A stretch of 64,000 nt of DNA from Tunturiibacter empetritectus. GTDB lineage: Bacteria > Acidobacteriota > Terriglobia > Terriglobales > Acidobacteriaceae. Shown here piece by piece: positions 53,787-62,014 of this stretch. The position numbers and the translations under genes are program-made. Position 1 is the first letter of the stretch. Each line of letters opens with the position of its first letter. The stretch covers positions 186,001 to 250,000 of the forward strand of contig NZ_JACHDZ010000001.1 of NCBI RefSeq assembly GCF_014201375.1, in the 5' to 3' direction. Under the pieces are notes generated by a model. That model was given only the letters and a program-made list of their open reading frames with translations. It ran no database searches and was not told the origin of the DNA.

Positions 53787-54853
53787 TCCTTAGCCTCGCT
53801 CACACCAGCAGATTCGAATGTCGCCATCTGGTTGTAGAGGCACATCGCGGACTCGAGGATCGGCATAGCCAGGACTGCGCCAGTGCCTTCGCCGAGGCGC
53901 ATATTCAACTCGAGAATTGGCTTCAACTCCAGATAGTCGAGCAGTATCTGGTGCCCTGGCTCTTCGGATTGATGTCCAGCAAAAAGATAGCCGCGCACCT
54001 GCGGCACTAACGCAAAGGCAACCGCAGCAGCAGCCGTCGAGATGAAGCCGTCGACGACTACCGCGATTCCATGCCGCGCTGCGCCGAGTATGAAACCTGT
54101 CATCGCGGCGATCTCCAGTCCGCCGACGATACGGAGCACATCGACGGGATCAGGCAGAGTGTCGCCTCCCGCTTCTCCGAAGTGCTTCTGCAAAACCGCT
54201 TCGATGATCCGGCGCTTGTGCTGCAACGCCTCGGTGTTCAGGCCGGTTCCTATGCCGGTCGTGAACTCAACCGGTTTCCGGGTAAGCAGAGACGTGATGG
54301 CGCTCGCAGCCGTGGTATTTCCAATTCCCATCTCTCCGACAGCGACCAGGTTGTGTCCCTTCGCCTTCGAATCGTCAGCAAGGTCAAGTCCAACACCAAG
54401 AGCTTCCGTCAGCTCGTCGCTGCTCATCGCGGGCTCATGCATCATATTGCGTGTTCCCCTGCGCACGTTGCGCTGCAGCAGGCCGTCGATCAGATCGAAG
54501 TCCGCATCAACGCCCACATCGACTACATGCATCTCGACGCCATGAAGCTTCGCAAGCACATTGATAGCCGCACCATGAGCAAGAAAGTTAAGCACCATCT
54601 GTCGCGTCACTTCGCTTGGATACGCACTGACGCCCTCAGCGGTAATCCCATGATCGGCAGCAAAGATGTAGACAGCCTTGCGTAGCGGCTCCGTATACCC
54701 CAGCTGTCGAATCGACACCATCTGCGCCGCAAAATCTTCCAACCGGCCAAGGCTGCCCAGCGGCTTGGTCAAAGTATCGAGATGCGCTCGTGCCTTTGCC
54801 AGCCATTGCTCGCTGGTGGGCTCAATTGTCGACATGACGTTAGAGTCGCTCAC
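53783..54853 (-). CDS. cobT: Nicotinate-nucleotide--dimethylbenzimidazole phosphoribosyltransferase
   Basis: A 356-residue enzyme that makes alpha-ribazole phosphate from DMB and nicotinate mononucleotide. Motifs: TKPLGSLGRLEDFAAQM at the start, EMGIGNTTAASAI (NaMN loop) and RLGEGTGAVLAMP with the catalytic Glu. The start is GTG, overlapping cobB by 4 nt (GTGA). It pairs directly with BluB in this operon. Confidence 0.93.
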   Translation of the reverse strand: MSDSNVMSTIEPTSEQWLAKARAHLDTLTKPLGSLGRLEDFAAQMVSIRQLGYTEPLRKAVYIFAADHGITAEGVSAYPSEVTRQMVLNFLAHGAAINVLAKLHGVEMHVVDVGVDADFDLIDGLLQRNVRRGTRNMMHEPAMSSDELTEALGVGLDLADDSKAKGHNLVAVGEMGIGNTTAASAITSLLTRKPVEFTTGIGTGLNTEALQHKRRIIEAVLQKHFGEAGGDTLPDPVDVLRIVGGLEIAAMTGFILGAARHGIAVVVDGFISTAAAAVAFALVPQVRGYLFAGHQSEEPGHQILLDYLELKPILELNMRLGEGTGAVLAMPILESAMCLYNQMATFESAGVSEAKD

Positions 54854-56241
54854 CGCGCCACCGTCTGCAGTGGGCGCGCTCGTCGCATGGCAGCGACAAG
54901 ATCTCTCGCGATGGTGAGATTCGCTCGCAAGTGCAGATGAACATAGCTGGCCAGCACATTGCCCTGCTGAAATCCTTCAAGTTCTTCTTTCCCAGACATG
55001 GAGTACTGCACCCGATAAGTTGTTGCCACCTCTCCACGTGACACAAGGCATGAATAGTGAAAGCTATGCCCGCGAACTGTGGTTCCTTTCACGCCCAGCA
55101 GACAGTCTTCCGTGAACTCAACAGTGACGTATCCGAACTGCACGAGCTTGTCGGTCATCTGCATTGACAGCGGCAGCACGCCAGCCATCGTATACGTCTC
55201 CCCATCGTTGGTGCTGAGGCTCCTGGACAGATAGATCATCCCGCCGCACTCCGCATAGACCGGTCTCCCCGAAGCAGCGAAAGCGCGAACATCCTCGAGC
55301 ATCCCACGATTGCTGCTCAACTTTTCTGCATGAAGTTCGGGATATCCTCCTCCTAGATACAGCCCGTCCAGTCTGGCTGGAAGACACCTGTCGTGCAGTG
55401 GACTGAACCAAACGATCTCGGCTCCCTGTTCGCGCAGCAGGTCCAGATTGTCCTCGTAGTAGAACGAGAAAGCGTGATCAGACGGCACGCCGATTCGCAC
55501 ACCTTCTTCTGATTGCGAACGCCTCACGCCGAAATCATGATCCTCGTTCAGCTCCAAACCACACTGCAGCTCAAGCAAGCGATCCAGATCGAAGAACTTT
55601 TCCGCAAGCGCAGCCAGTGTATCGATCGCAGCATCCTCACCAATCGCAGCTTCTGCCGCACCCCGCAAGCCAAGATGTCGCTCAGGAATCGCGATCGTCT
55701 GATCTCGCGGCAGCCAACCCAGAATCTTTGTCCTGCAGTTGGTCTCAATCGCCGCCCGCAGCATCTCGTAATGTCTCTCTGTCGCAACCCGATTCAGAAT
55801 CACACCCGCAAGCCGTAACTCGGGATCGAACATCTCAAAGCCGAGCACCACCGCTGCGATGCTTCGCGCAGTCTTAGCCGCATCGACCACCAGCACCACC
55901 GGCAGCTTCAGCAGTTTGGCAATCTCCGAGGTGCTCCCCGCTTCGGTGTTCCCGCTCTTCCCGTCGAACAAGCCCATCATGCCTTCAGCGACCAGAACAT
56001 CCGCGCCCCGTGCTGTATCACGCAGAACACTGCGGTTCGCCCCTTCGCTCAGCATCCACGTATCAAGATTACGAGCCTTTCGCCCACATATTCGTGTGTG
56101 ATGTCCGGTATCCAGAAAGTCGGGCCCACATTTGAACGGCTGCACTGCAAGTCCACGTCGTCGCAGGCCCGCCATAATCGCAAGCGCAACTGTAGTCTTC
56201 CCCACGCCGCTAGCCGCGCCCGAAATCAACAGCCCTCTCAC
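54850..56241 (-). CDS. cobB: Cobyrinic acid a,c-diamide synthase
   Basis: A 463-residue ATP- and glutamine-dependent enzyme (CbiA/CobB family). The P-loop is SGAASGVGKTTVALAI. The class I amidotransferase domain carries Cys in YAECGGMIYLS and His in the C-terminal HSFHYS stretch. Whether the substrate is cobyrinate (anaerobic route, CbiA) or hydrogenobyrinate (aerobic route, CobB) cannot be told, because no ring genes are here. The start is GTG, overlapping cobU by 4 nt. Confidence 0.9.
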   Translation of the reverse strand: MRGLLISGAASGVGKTTVALAIMAGLRRRGLAVQPFKCGPDFLDTGHHTRICGRKARNLDTWMLSEGANRSVLRDTARGADVLVAEGMMGLFDGKSGNTEAGSTSEIAKLLKLPVVLVVDAAKTARSIAAVVLGFEMFDPELRLAGVILNRVATERHYEMLRAAIETNCRTKILGWLPRDQTIAIPERHLGLRGAAEAAIGEDAAIDTLAALAEKFFDLDRLLELQCGLELNEDHDFGVRRSQSEEGVRIGVPSDHAFSFYYEDNLDLLREQGAEIVWFSPLHDRCLPARLDGLYLGGGYPELHAEKLSSNRGMLEDVRAFAASGRPVYAECGGMIYLSRSLSTNDGETYTMAGVLPLSMQMTDKLVQFGYVTVEFTEDCLLGVKGTTVRGHSFHYSCLVSRGEVATTYRVQYSMSGKEELEGFQQGNVLASYVHLHLRANLTIARDLVAAMRRARPLQTVAR

Positions 56242-56792
56242 AGAGTAACCTCGAGGTGTCCCTTCAAGGCAAGCGGCAGTCCAGCTACCATCAGCACCAC
56301 ATCATCGGCGACTCTCGCCACGCTCTGATTGATCTCGCCCAGCAGATCGCGATAACGCCGCCCCAACGGATACGCCGGCACCACTCCGCTGCCCACCTCA
56401 TTTGAAACCAGCACAACCGAGCAACTAGCCGACCGCAATGCCGCACATAAAGCCTCAACGCGCCGATCCACAGCACCCTGATCGTCGCCCTCCGCCTCAA
56501 GCAGATTCGCCGCGAAGATCGTCAGGCAATCCACCACCATCACATCGCAGCTGGGTCCACGCTGCGTCAATACCTGAACCAACTCCAGCGGCTCCTCCAC
56601 GGTAGTCCACTCCGCCAACCGCTCTTCGCGATGCCGTTCGATCTTCCTCCGCATCTCGTCGTCCGAAGCCTTCGCCGTCGCTACAAAGATTACGCGGCTC
56701 TCCCGCTCTGCAAGTTGTTGCGCATAACGGCTCTTGCCGCTGCGAACGCCGCCAAGAACGAGTGTCACGGAACTCTGGCGCATCTCCTGCAT
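56238..56792 (-). CDS. cobU: Adenosylcobinamide kinase / guanylyltransferase
   Basis: About 184 residues; it phosphorylates adenosylcobinamide and activates it with GTP. The P-loop is LGGVRSGKSRYAQQLAE; further marks are RKIERHREERLAEWTTVEEP (with the guanylated His) and EVGSGVVPAYPLGRRYRD. I chose the ATG at 56792, which has AAGGAG six bases upstream; other in-frame ATGs at 56783, 56813 and 56825 are less supported. First gene of the operon, directly below the cobalamin riboswitch. Confidence 0.9.
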   Translation of the reverse strand: MQEMRQSSVTLVLGGVRSGKSRYAQQLAERESRVIFVATAKASDDEMRRKIERHREERLAEWTTVEEPLELVQVLTQRGPSCDVMVVDCLTIFAANLLEAEGDDQGAVDRRVEALCAALRSASCSVVLVSNEVGSGVVPAYPLGRRYRDLLGEINQSVARVADDVVLMVAGLPLALKGHLEVTL

Positions 56793-56935
56793 CGTTAGCT
56801 CCTTGCCCGGCATCTTTCGAAGCAATCGAGCAGAGCGGGATGAATTTTAGGCAGCGCTCGGGCAGACCTATTGCAGTCAGCGAGAATGCTCTCCAGCTCT
56901 CCCAGCGAAGCTGAATCAAGCCTGGTCGGCCACCG

Positions 56936-57115
56936 GCAGGTCTCCTGACTTACGCCTCATCGAGCTTTGACTCACCTTCCCAGGACAAATCCCAGTGGCT
57001 TAGTACCAATCGTCAAAACTCTCAGCGCTTACAGTTACGGGGTAGCGACGGATTCACACCGTCTTCCCAACACCAGTGTAGAAAAGACTATCCCGGTCAC
57101 CCCGCCGGGTCAAAT
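56936..57115 (-). promoter_or_regulatory. Cobalamin riboswitch
   Basis: On the minus strand the region shows the conserved elements in order: GGTGTGAATCCGTCGC, then GCTACCCCGTAACTGT, the B12-box GCCACTGGGATTTGTCC, GGGAAGG and the 3' AGTCAGGAGACCTGCC. This is the adenosylcobalamin-class leader that turns expression off when the cofactor is abundant. It lies about 145 bp upstream of cobU and directly after the hemG stop. End points are approximate. Confidence 0.92.
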
Positions 57116-57117
57116 CT

Positions 57118-58530
57118 TTACAACTCCGCGACCCCGGTGAGACTTTCGCTCTTACCAACGATTCTCCTCGCCGCAACCCGAGCATCCCGAATTAGATCGG
57201 GCACGCCTACGCCGCGATATCCGTTGCCAAGCAGCGATAGTCCATCGAGTGCACTCACTCGTTCATCGAGCCTCTTCATCCGTTCCAGATGCGCGACGGC
57301 ATACTGCGGGAGGCTCCGCGGCCATCGCCGAACCACGGTCACCTGAGGCTCCGGCAACGGCCCCAGAATCCTCGCCAGCTCCATCCGCGCCACTGCGGCA
57401 GTCTCATCGTTACCGCATCGCATCAGCCGTTCGGCAGCTTTGCCACCAAAGAAGGCTCGCACTAAGCGCCCACCAGGCGGCACCCTATCTTCAAACTTCT
57501 GATCGACAAAGGTCGCCGCAAGCAGCAGACTATCGGAGCCCGGGGGCACCAGAAAGCCAAATCCAGGCGGAACGGGAAACCTCGCCGCGTCAGGAAATCC
57601 AAATGCCACCACCACCGCAGAGCTTGCCTCCATCTCCATCAACGGAGCCATCTCCGCGTCCACCGGCTTCAGCAAGGAGCAAGCAACATCAAGAGGAGCA
57701 GCCATCATCACGGCATCGAACCGTTCCACACCGCGAGCTGTTCCCACCAGCCACCCTTCGTCGCCGTACGACACAAATCGCACTTCGGCAGCCAGCCGAA
57801 TCCAGTCTTCAGGAATCGCCGCGATCATACGATCCACCAGCGTTCCCATACCGCTGCGCAGTGTAGTAAACACTGAGTGTTTCTTCGCTCCCGCATCACG
57901 CGCCCGCAGTGCGACGATCAGGCTGCCGTGCTCTCGCTCCATCGCGACGAAGGGAGCCATCACGGCACGCACACTCAACTTCGTTAAATCGCCGCCAAAC
58001 ACACCGCTCAGCAAAGGCGCACCGATCTTCGTCAGCACCTCTTCCCCAAAGTGGCGCCGAACAAACTCCGCGATGCTCTCGTCCTCGTCAGGAGCGTCCG
58101 CCCGCAACTGCTCCGCGCGCCCCACCTCTTCGTGATAAGCCAGCTTCGCCGTCGCGCTAAAAAGCTCCGAAGCATCCAGCGCATCGAGATCGACCGGCAC
58201 CATCATCCGCATACCGTCCGGCATCGCCTGCAGCTTCTTGTCGACCAGCACATAGGTCTTCCGCGTGGCATCGTTGGAAGGCATCACTTCATCACCCATG
58301 CCAAGCTCTTCTGCCAACTCACGCGCCCACGGCTTCTCCGTCACCCACGCATCGGGTCCGCACTCAATGACGAACTCACCTTCATGTACCGTCTCGATGA
58401 TTCCACCCAGCCGCGTCGAGGCTTCGAACAACACCACCTGCAGCGACGCGCCGTTGCGAGCCTGCCGCGCCAGCTCATATGCCGCCGCCAGCCCTGCGAC
58501 TCCACCGCCAACGATCGCAACGCGCTTCAT
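57118..58530 (-). CDS. hemG: Protoporphyrinogen/coproporphyrinogen oxidase, FAD-dependent
   Basis: A 470-residue flavoenzyme (HemY-type; the symbol usage varies). The FAD-binding Rossmann motif is AIVGGGVAGLAAAYELA at residues 4-20, and the C-terminus has NGYRGVGVPDLIRDARVAA, typical of the family. It oxidises the porphyrinogen with oxygen. Whether the substrate is protoporphyrinogen IX or coproporphyrinogen III cannot be settled here. The ATG at 58530 starts the Rossmann strand; the frame opens seven codons earlier. It follows hemH after 79 bp. Confidence 0.9.
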   Translation of the reverse strand: MKRVAIVGGGVAGLAAAYELARQARNGASLQVVLFEASTRLGGIIETVHEGEFVIECGPDAWVTEKPWARELAEELGMGDEVMPSNDATRKTYVLVDKKLQAMPDGMRMMVPVDLDALDASELFSATAKLAYHEEVGRAEQLRADAPDEDESIAEFVRRHFGEEVLTKIGAPLLSGVFGGDLTKLSVRAVMAPFVAMEREHGSLIVALRARDAGAKKHSVFTTLRSGMGTLVDRMIAAIPEDWIRLAAEVRFVSYGDEGWLVGTARGVERFDAVMMAAPLDVACSLLKPVDAEMAPLMEMEASSAVVVAFGFPDAARFPVPPGFGFLVPPGSDSLLLAATFVDQKFEDRVPPGGRLVRAFFGGKAAERLMRCGNDETAAVARMELARILGPLPEPQVTVVRRWPRSLPQYAVAHLERMKRLDERVSALDGLSLLGNGYRGVGVPDLIRDARVAARRIVGKSESLTGVAEL

Positions 58531-58609
58531 TTTCTCTCTCCAGAAAAACATCTGCCAATAAAAAGAGCGGAGAGCAGCCTCCGCCTTCGGCCCTCAAGAC
58601 AGCCTATAC

Positions 58610-59632
58610 CTACGCCGGAACCATCACCTCATCGACGGTCGCCTTATATTTACCGGTGACCACATCCACAAACGCCTCCACCAGCACCGGGGAGTCGTTC
58701 AGACTCTCCGCCCGCCACAACTTCAGCCCCAGCTCGATGGCTTTCTGACGAAAAGCAATGTCGACGTCGTACAGAATCTCCACGTGATCGCAGAGAAACC
58801 CCACCGGTTGCATCACCACACCCACGTGCCCTTCGGCTTTGATCGCTTTGAGCGTGTCCTCCACCGTAGGTCCAATCCACGGTCCTCCGCTCATTCCCTG
58901 GCTTTGAAACGCAAAGTACCAATCGTTCTCGCGAAAACCGACTGCCGACATCCGCTCCGCCACCATCTGTGCAGTGCGCTTGGCCTCCACCGGATAAGGG
59001 TCCGGCGAATCCTGCACCGGAGTTCCCGGCCTTGCTCCCGCAATTGAAGCCTCACCGGTCATAATCGTTCGGCATGGCACGCTGTGCGCGGTAAACAACA
59101 CAGGCACCCGCTGTCCCGACTCAGCGCAGGCTTCCGCCCACACCGGCCGCAGTTTCTCGGCAAACGCCTCTGCCAGCAGCGGACTGTCCGCCCATCCAGC
59201 AACAAACTCAACCTCAATACCAGTCGCGGCAGAGAGCACAGCCTTCCGGTAAAGTCCCACGCTGGTACGAGAGTTCTGCGGAGCTAGACACACGGCCTTG
59301 ATCCGCGTCACCCCATCCCGCCGCATCTCTGCGACTGTGTCCGCAATATAAGGATGCCAGTTGCGCATGCCGACATACACCTTGCCCGAGCCCAGCACGT
59401 GCTCCAGCATATGTGCCTGCACCATCGTCCACTTCGTCAGCGGCGGAGGCTCCAACCCAGGCGCCTCCTGCAGCCCAATCTGCGCATACCGATGCTGAAG
59501 TTCTTTCACAACCTCCTGCGGCATCGCCCGGCCACCGGTCACCTTGTTCAGATACTCGGCCATCTCGCCCAGCATGTCCGGCGTTCCATGTGCCAGCAGC
59601 AGTACCGCGCTCTTACCTGTCTCAGAGCTCAT
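58610..59632 (-). CDS. hemH: Ferrochelatase
   Basis: A 340-residue enzyme inserting Fe2+ into the porphyrin. The opening AVLLLAHGTPDML and conserved His in FTAHSVP and Glu in HVEILYDVDI are the metal-insertion residues. FQSQGMSGGPWIGP is the family signature. The start at 59632 overlaps hemE by 4 nt. Proto- or coproporphyrin specificity is not visible. It lies between hemE and hemG, the usual heme order in part. Confidence 0.93.
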   Translation of the reverse strand: MSSETGKSAVLLLAHGTPDMLGEMAEYLNKVTGGRAMPQEVVKELQHRYAQIGLQEAPGLEPPPLTKWTMVQAHMLEHVLGSGKVYVGMRNWHPYIADTVAEMRRDGVTRIKAVCLAPQNSRTSVGLYRKAVLSAATGIEVEFVAGWADSPLLAEAFAEKLRPVWAEACAESGQRVPVLFTAHSVPCRTIMTGEASIAGARPGTPVQDSPDPYPVEAKRTAQMVAERMSAVGFRENDWYFAFQSQGMSGGPWIGPTVEDTLKAIKAEGHVGVVMQPVGFLCDHVEILYDVDIAFRQKAIELGLKLWRAESLNDSPVLVEAFVDVVTGKYKATVDEVMVPA

Positions 59633-60765
59633 CGTCGTGTCACTCCCACCGCGCTCAGCTCTTTGCTCAGATCCTTGACCCACTCCACCACGCGGATCAC
59701 ATTTTCGACGGGCGTCCCAGGCACGATGCCGTGGCCCAGATTGAAGATGTGTCCCGGCCGTCCACCAGCAGCAGCCAGAATCTCGCGCACCTGCTCCTTC
59801 AACACCTCTTCGTTTGCAAACAGCGCAATCGGATCAAGATTCCCCTGTACCGCGCAGCCCGCGCCCACAGCCTTCCAGCCGGCATCGAGCGGCGTCCGCC
59901 AATCCAACCCAATCACATCCGCTCCCGTCTCACTCATCGCCGGCAGCAGGGAAGCAGTCTCCACGCCAAAGTAGATCACCGGCACTCCAAGTGTCTTGAT
60001 GCGCTCGACCAGTTCCGTCGTCCAGCCCAGACAGTACTGCCGATAGTCTCGAACGCTCAGTTTTCCCACCCAGCTATCGAAGACCTGAATCACATCCGCG
60101 CCTGCCTCCACCTGCTGCTGCGCATAAGCAACTAAAACAGTAACAATCTTCTCCATCAGCAGCGACCATGCGGCTCCATCGGAGTACATCATCTTCTTCG
60201 TCTCGATGTAGTTGCGGTCCCCGCCACCCTGCTTGCCGCCCTCAATCATGTATCCAGCAAGCGTCCAGGGAGCACCGCAGAATCCTATGATTCCCAACTC
60301 ATCCCCATCGGCACGCGGAGCGGCAAAGTGCTTCGCAACCTTTTCGATCGCCCGCGCAACGTACTGCAACTCCTCCACGCGATCGGTCCGCAGCGCCTTT
60401 ACATGCTCTAGCGTCCGCATCGGCGTATGAACCACCGGCCCTTCGCCCGCAACAAACTCAAAGTCCAGCCCCATCGGCGTAAACGGCAGCAGCAGATCGG
60501 CAAAGATGATCGCAGCATCCACGCCCAGCCGCTCAGCAGCCGTAATTGTCACCTCGGCCGCAATCTCCGGCGTCCGGCAGATCTCCAGCAGCGAATGGTG
60601 CTTCCGCACGGCCATATACTCCGGCATGTACCGCCCTGCCTGCCGCAAAAACCACACCGGCGTCCTGTCCACTGGACGACGCAGGCACGCCCGCACAAAT
60701 CTGCTGCGGCCCGAACCCGCATCGACAGAATTCACTGCCGCACTTTCCACAATCGCATCACTCAA
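59629..60765 (-). CDS. hemE: Uroporphyrinogen decarboxylase
   Basis: A 378-residue enzyme that turns uroporphyrinogen III into coproporphyrinogen III. The N-terminal signature PVWFLRQAGRYMPEY and GFCGAPWTLAGYMIEGG are diagnostic, with the catalytic Asp in FADLLLPFTPMG. First gene of hemE-hemH-hemG; its stop overlaps hemH by 4 nt. The N-terminal 20 residues before VRACLRRP are variable, so the start could lie a few codons inside. Confidence 0.93.
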   Translation of the reverse strand: MSDAIVESAAVNSVDAGSGRSRFVRACLRRPVDRTPVWFLRQAGRYMPEYMAVRKHHSLLEICRTPEIAAEVTITAAERLGVDAAIIFADLLLPFTPMGLDFEFVAGEGPVVHTPMRTLEHVKALRTDRVEELQYVARAIEKVAKHFAAPRADGDELGIIGFCGAPWTLAGYMIEGGKQGGGDRNYIETKKMMYSDGAAWSLLMEKIVTVLVAYAQQQVEAGADVIQVFDSWVGKLSVRDYRQYCLGWTTELVERIKTLGVPVIYFGVETASLLPAMSETGADVIGLDWRTPLDAGWKAVGAGCAVQGNLDPIALFANEEVLKEQVREILAAAGGRPGHIFNLGHGIVPGTPVENVIRVVEWVKDLSKELSAVGVTRR

Positions 60766-60899
60766 AAGGCTCGTCCTCTATAACCTTTTAAGCCTAGCAC
60801 CCATGGCTCGCCACGCGAACTCGCATCAGCTCCAGCTGTTCATGACCCCGAAAAAATCACGTCAATTTATCGTCGACTATCGCCCCAAAAAGCCTGCGC

Positions 60900-61145
60900 T
60901 CAGGCCTCAAGCCGGAACGTAAACTCCTCAATCACAGGGTTTGTCAGCACCTCACGCGCAATCCGCTCCACCTCGGCCTGCGCGGCGCTCTGTTCCAATC
61001 CATTCTCCAAGGTCAGCAGGAAATACTTCCCCTGCCGCACATCGGCAACGCCGCGATATTCCATCCGCCGCAATGCATCTGCAACCGTCTGCCCCTGGGC
61101 ATCCAGCACCGTTCGTTTCAGCGTGACATAGACATGAGCCTTCAT
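60900..61145 (-). CDS. purS: Phosphoribosylformylglycinamidine synthase, small subunit
   Basis: An 81-residue PurS protein, dimeric bridge between PurL and PurQ in purine synthesis. KAHVYVTLKRTVLDAQGQTVADALRRMEY and the end VLTNPVIEEFTFRLE match the family (V-L-D-x-Q-G motif). No purQ or purL is adjacent. Divergent from the pyrophosphatase gene, with a 139-bp region between. Confidence 0.9.
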   Translation of the reverse strand: MKAHVYVTLKRTVLDAQGQTVADALRRMEYRGVADVRQGKYFLLTLENGLEQSAAQAEVERIAREVLTNPVIEEFTFRLEA

Positions 61146-61284
61146 CTTGTCTGATTATAGACAAGGTGCAGCCTTCGTCCTCAATCGAGGTCACGAACCT
61201 CCGCCAAGGCAAGCTCGGCCACAGAAACACAACGCCGACCGCCGCCTAAATTTTTGTTGGACAAGAGAAGAGATCCCAGCCTTT

Positions 61285-61842
61285 ATGACGAACTACCTGG
61301 AACTCCCCGTAGGGCCTCACAGCCCCGAGGTCATCAACGCAGTCATCGAGATTCCCTACGAGGGTGTCAACAAATACGAGTACGACAAAGAGCTCCACGT
61401 CTTCCGCCTCGATCGCAACCTCTACTCCCCCGTCCACTATCCCGGCGACTACGGCTTCATCCCCAGCACCCTCGGCGACGACGGTGACCCCCTCGACTGC
61501 CTCGTCCTCGTCGACACCCCCAGCTTCTCCGGCTGCGTCATGCAGGTCCGCCCTATCGGTGTCCTCGAGATGCTCGACCAGGGCCTCGGCGACGAGAAGG
61601 TCCTCTGCGTCGGCCAGGACAATCCGCGCTACAAAGACGTCTGGAACTTCTCCGAGATCTATCCCCACATGCTCAAGGAGATCACCCACTTCTTCGCCAT
61701 CTACAAGGACCTCGAAGGCAAGCGAGTAGAAGTCAAAGGCTGGCGCGACGCCTCCTTCGCCCGCAACAAGGTCCTCGAAGCCCAGCAGCGCTTCCTCGAC
61801 AACAAGGTCACTCCCATCCCCAAGCCAGTCCCAAAGAAATAG
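61285..61842 (+). CDS. ppa: Inorganic pyrophosphatase
   Basis: A 185-residue soluble pyrophosphatase hydrolysing PPi to phosphate. The signature DDGDPLDCLVLVD and nearby YPGDYGFIPSTLGDD are the metal-binding core; NKYEYDKE supplies further ligands. It is typical of the family I group. The ATG at 61285 fits the family length; the frame upstream contains unlikely residues. E element copy 7 starts 13 bp after the stop. Confidence 0.95.
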   Translation: MTNYLELPVGPHSPEVINAVIEIPYEGVNKYEYDKELHVFRLDRNLYSPVHYPGDYGFIPSTLGDDGDPLDCLVLVDTPSFSGCVMQVRPIGVLEMLDQGLGDEKVLCVGQDNPRYKDVWNFSEIYPHMLKEITHFFAIYKDLEGKRVEVKGWRDASFARNKVLEAQQRFLDNKVTPIPKPVPKK

Positions 61843-61855
61843 CCGAGCCCAGATC

Positions 61856-61993
61856 CCGACCAACGGGAGGGCCCAAGCCCACATCCTGCCGAGACCGGTA
61901 CACAAGTCACGAAGTGACCGCCCGAACCGGGGTCCCCGCAAACAAGTCTTCGTTTGCGGGGTGGCCTAGCGAAGTGGGCCCGTCCGGCAGGAC
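61856..61993. repeat. E element copy 7, right half with an inner insertion
   Basis: This 138-bp copy starts at the central CGACCAACGGGAG and includes the right half with GGTACAC, GTCACGAAGTGACC and the terminal GTCCGGCAGGAC. A separate hairpin (CCCCGCAAAC with GTTTGCGGGG) is inserted in the outer arm. The left arm is absent. It lies between the convergent ppa and permease genes, ending 21 bp from the latter. Confidence 0.8.
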
Positions 61994-62014
61994 AAGCGCC
62001 TTTAGCCACACCCG

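Noticed and set aside
60827-60899. Possible further gene between hemE and purS
   Set aside because: Only about 130 bp without a supported start or motif.
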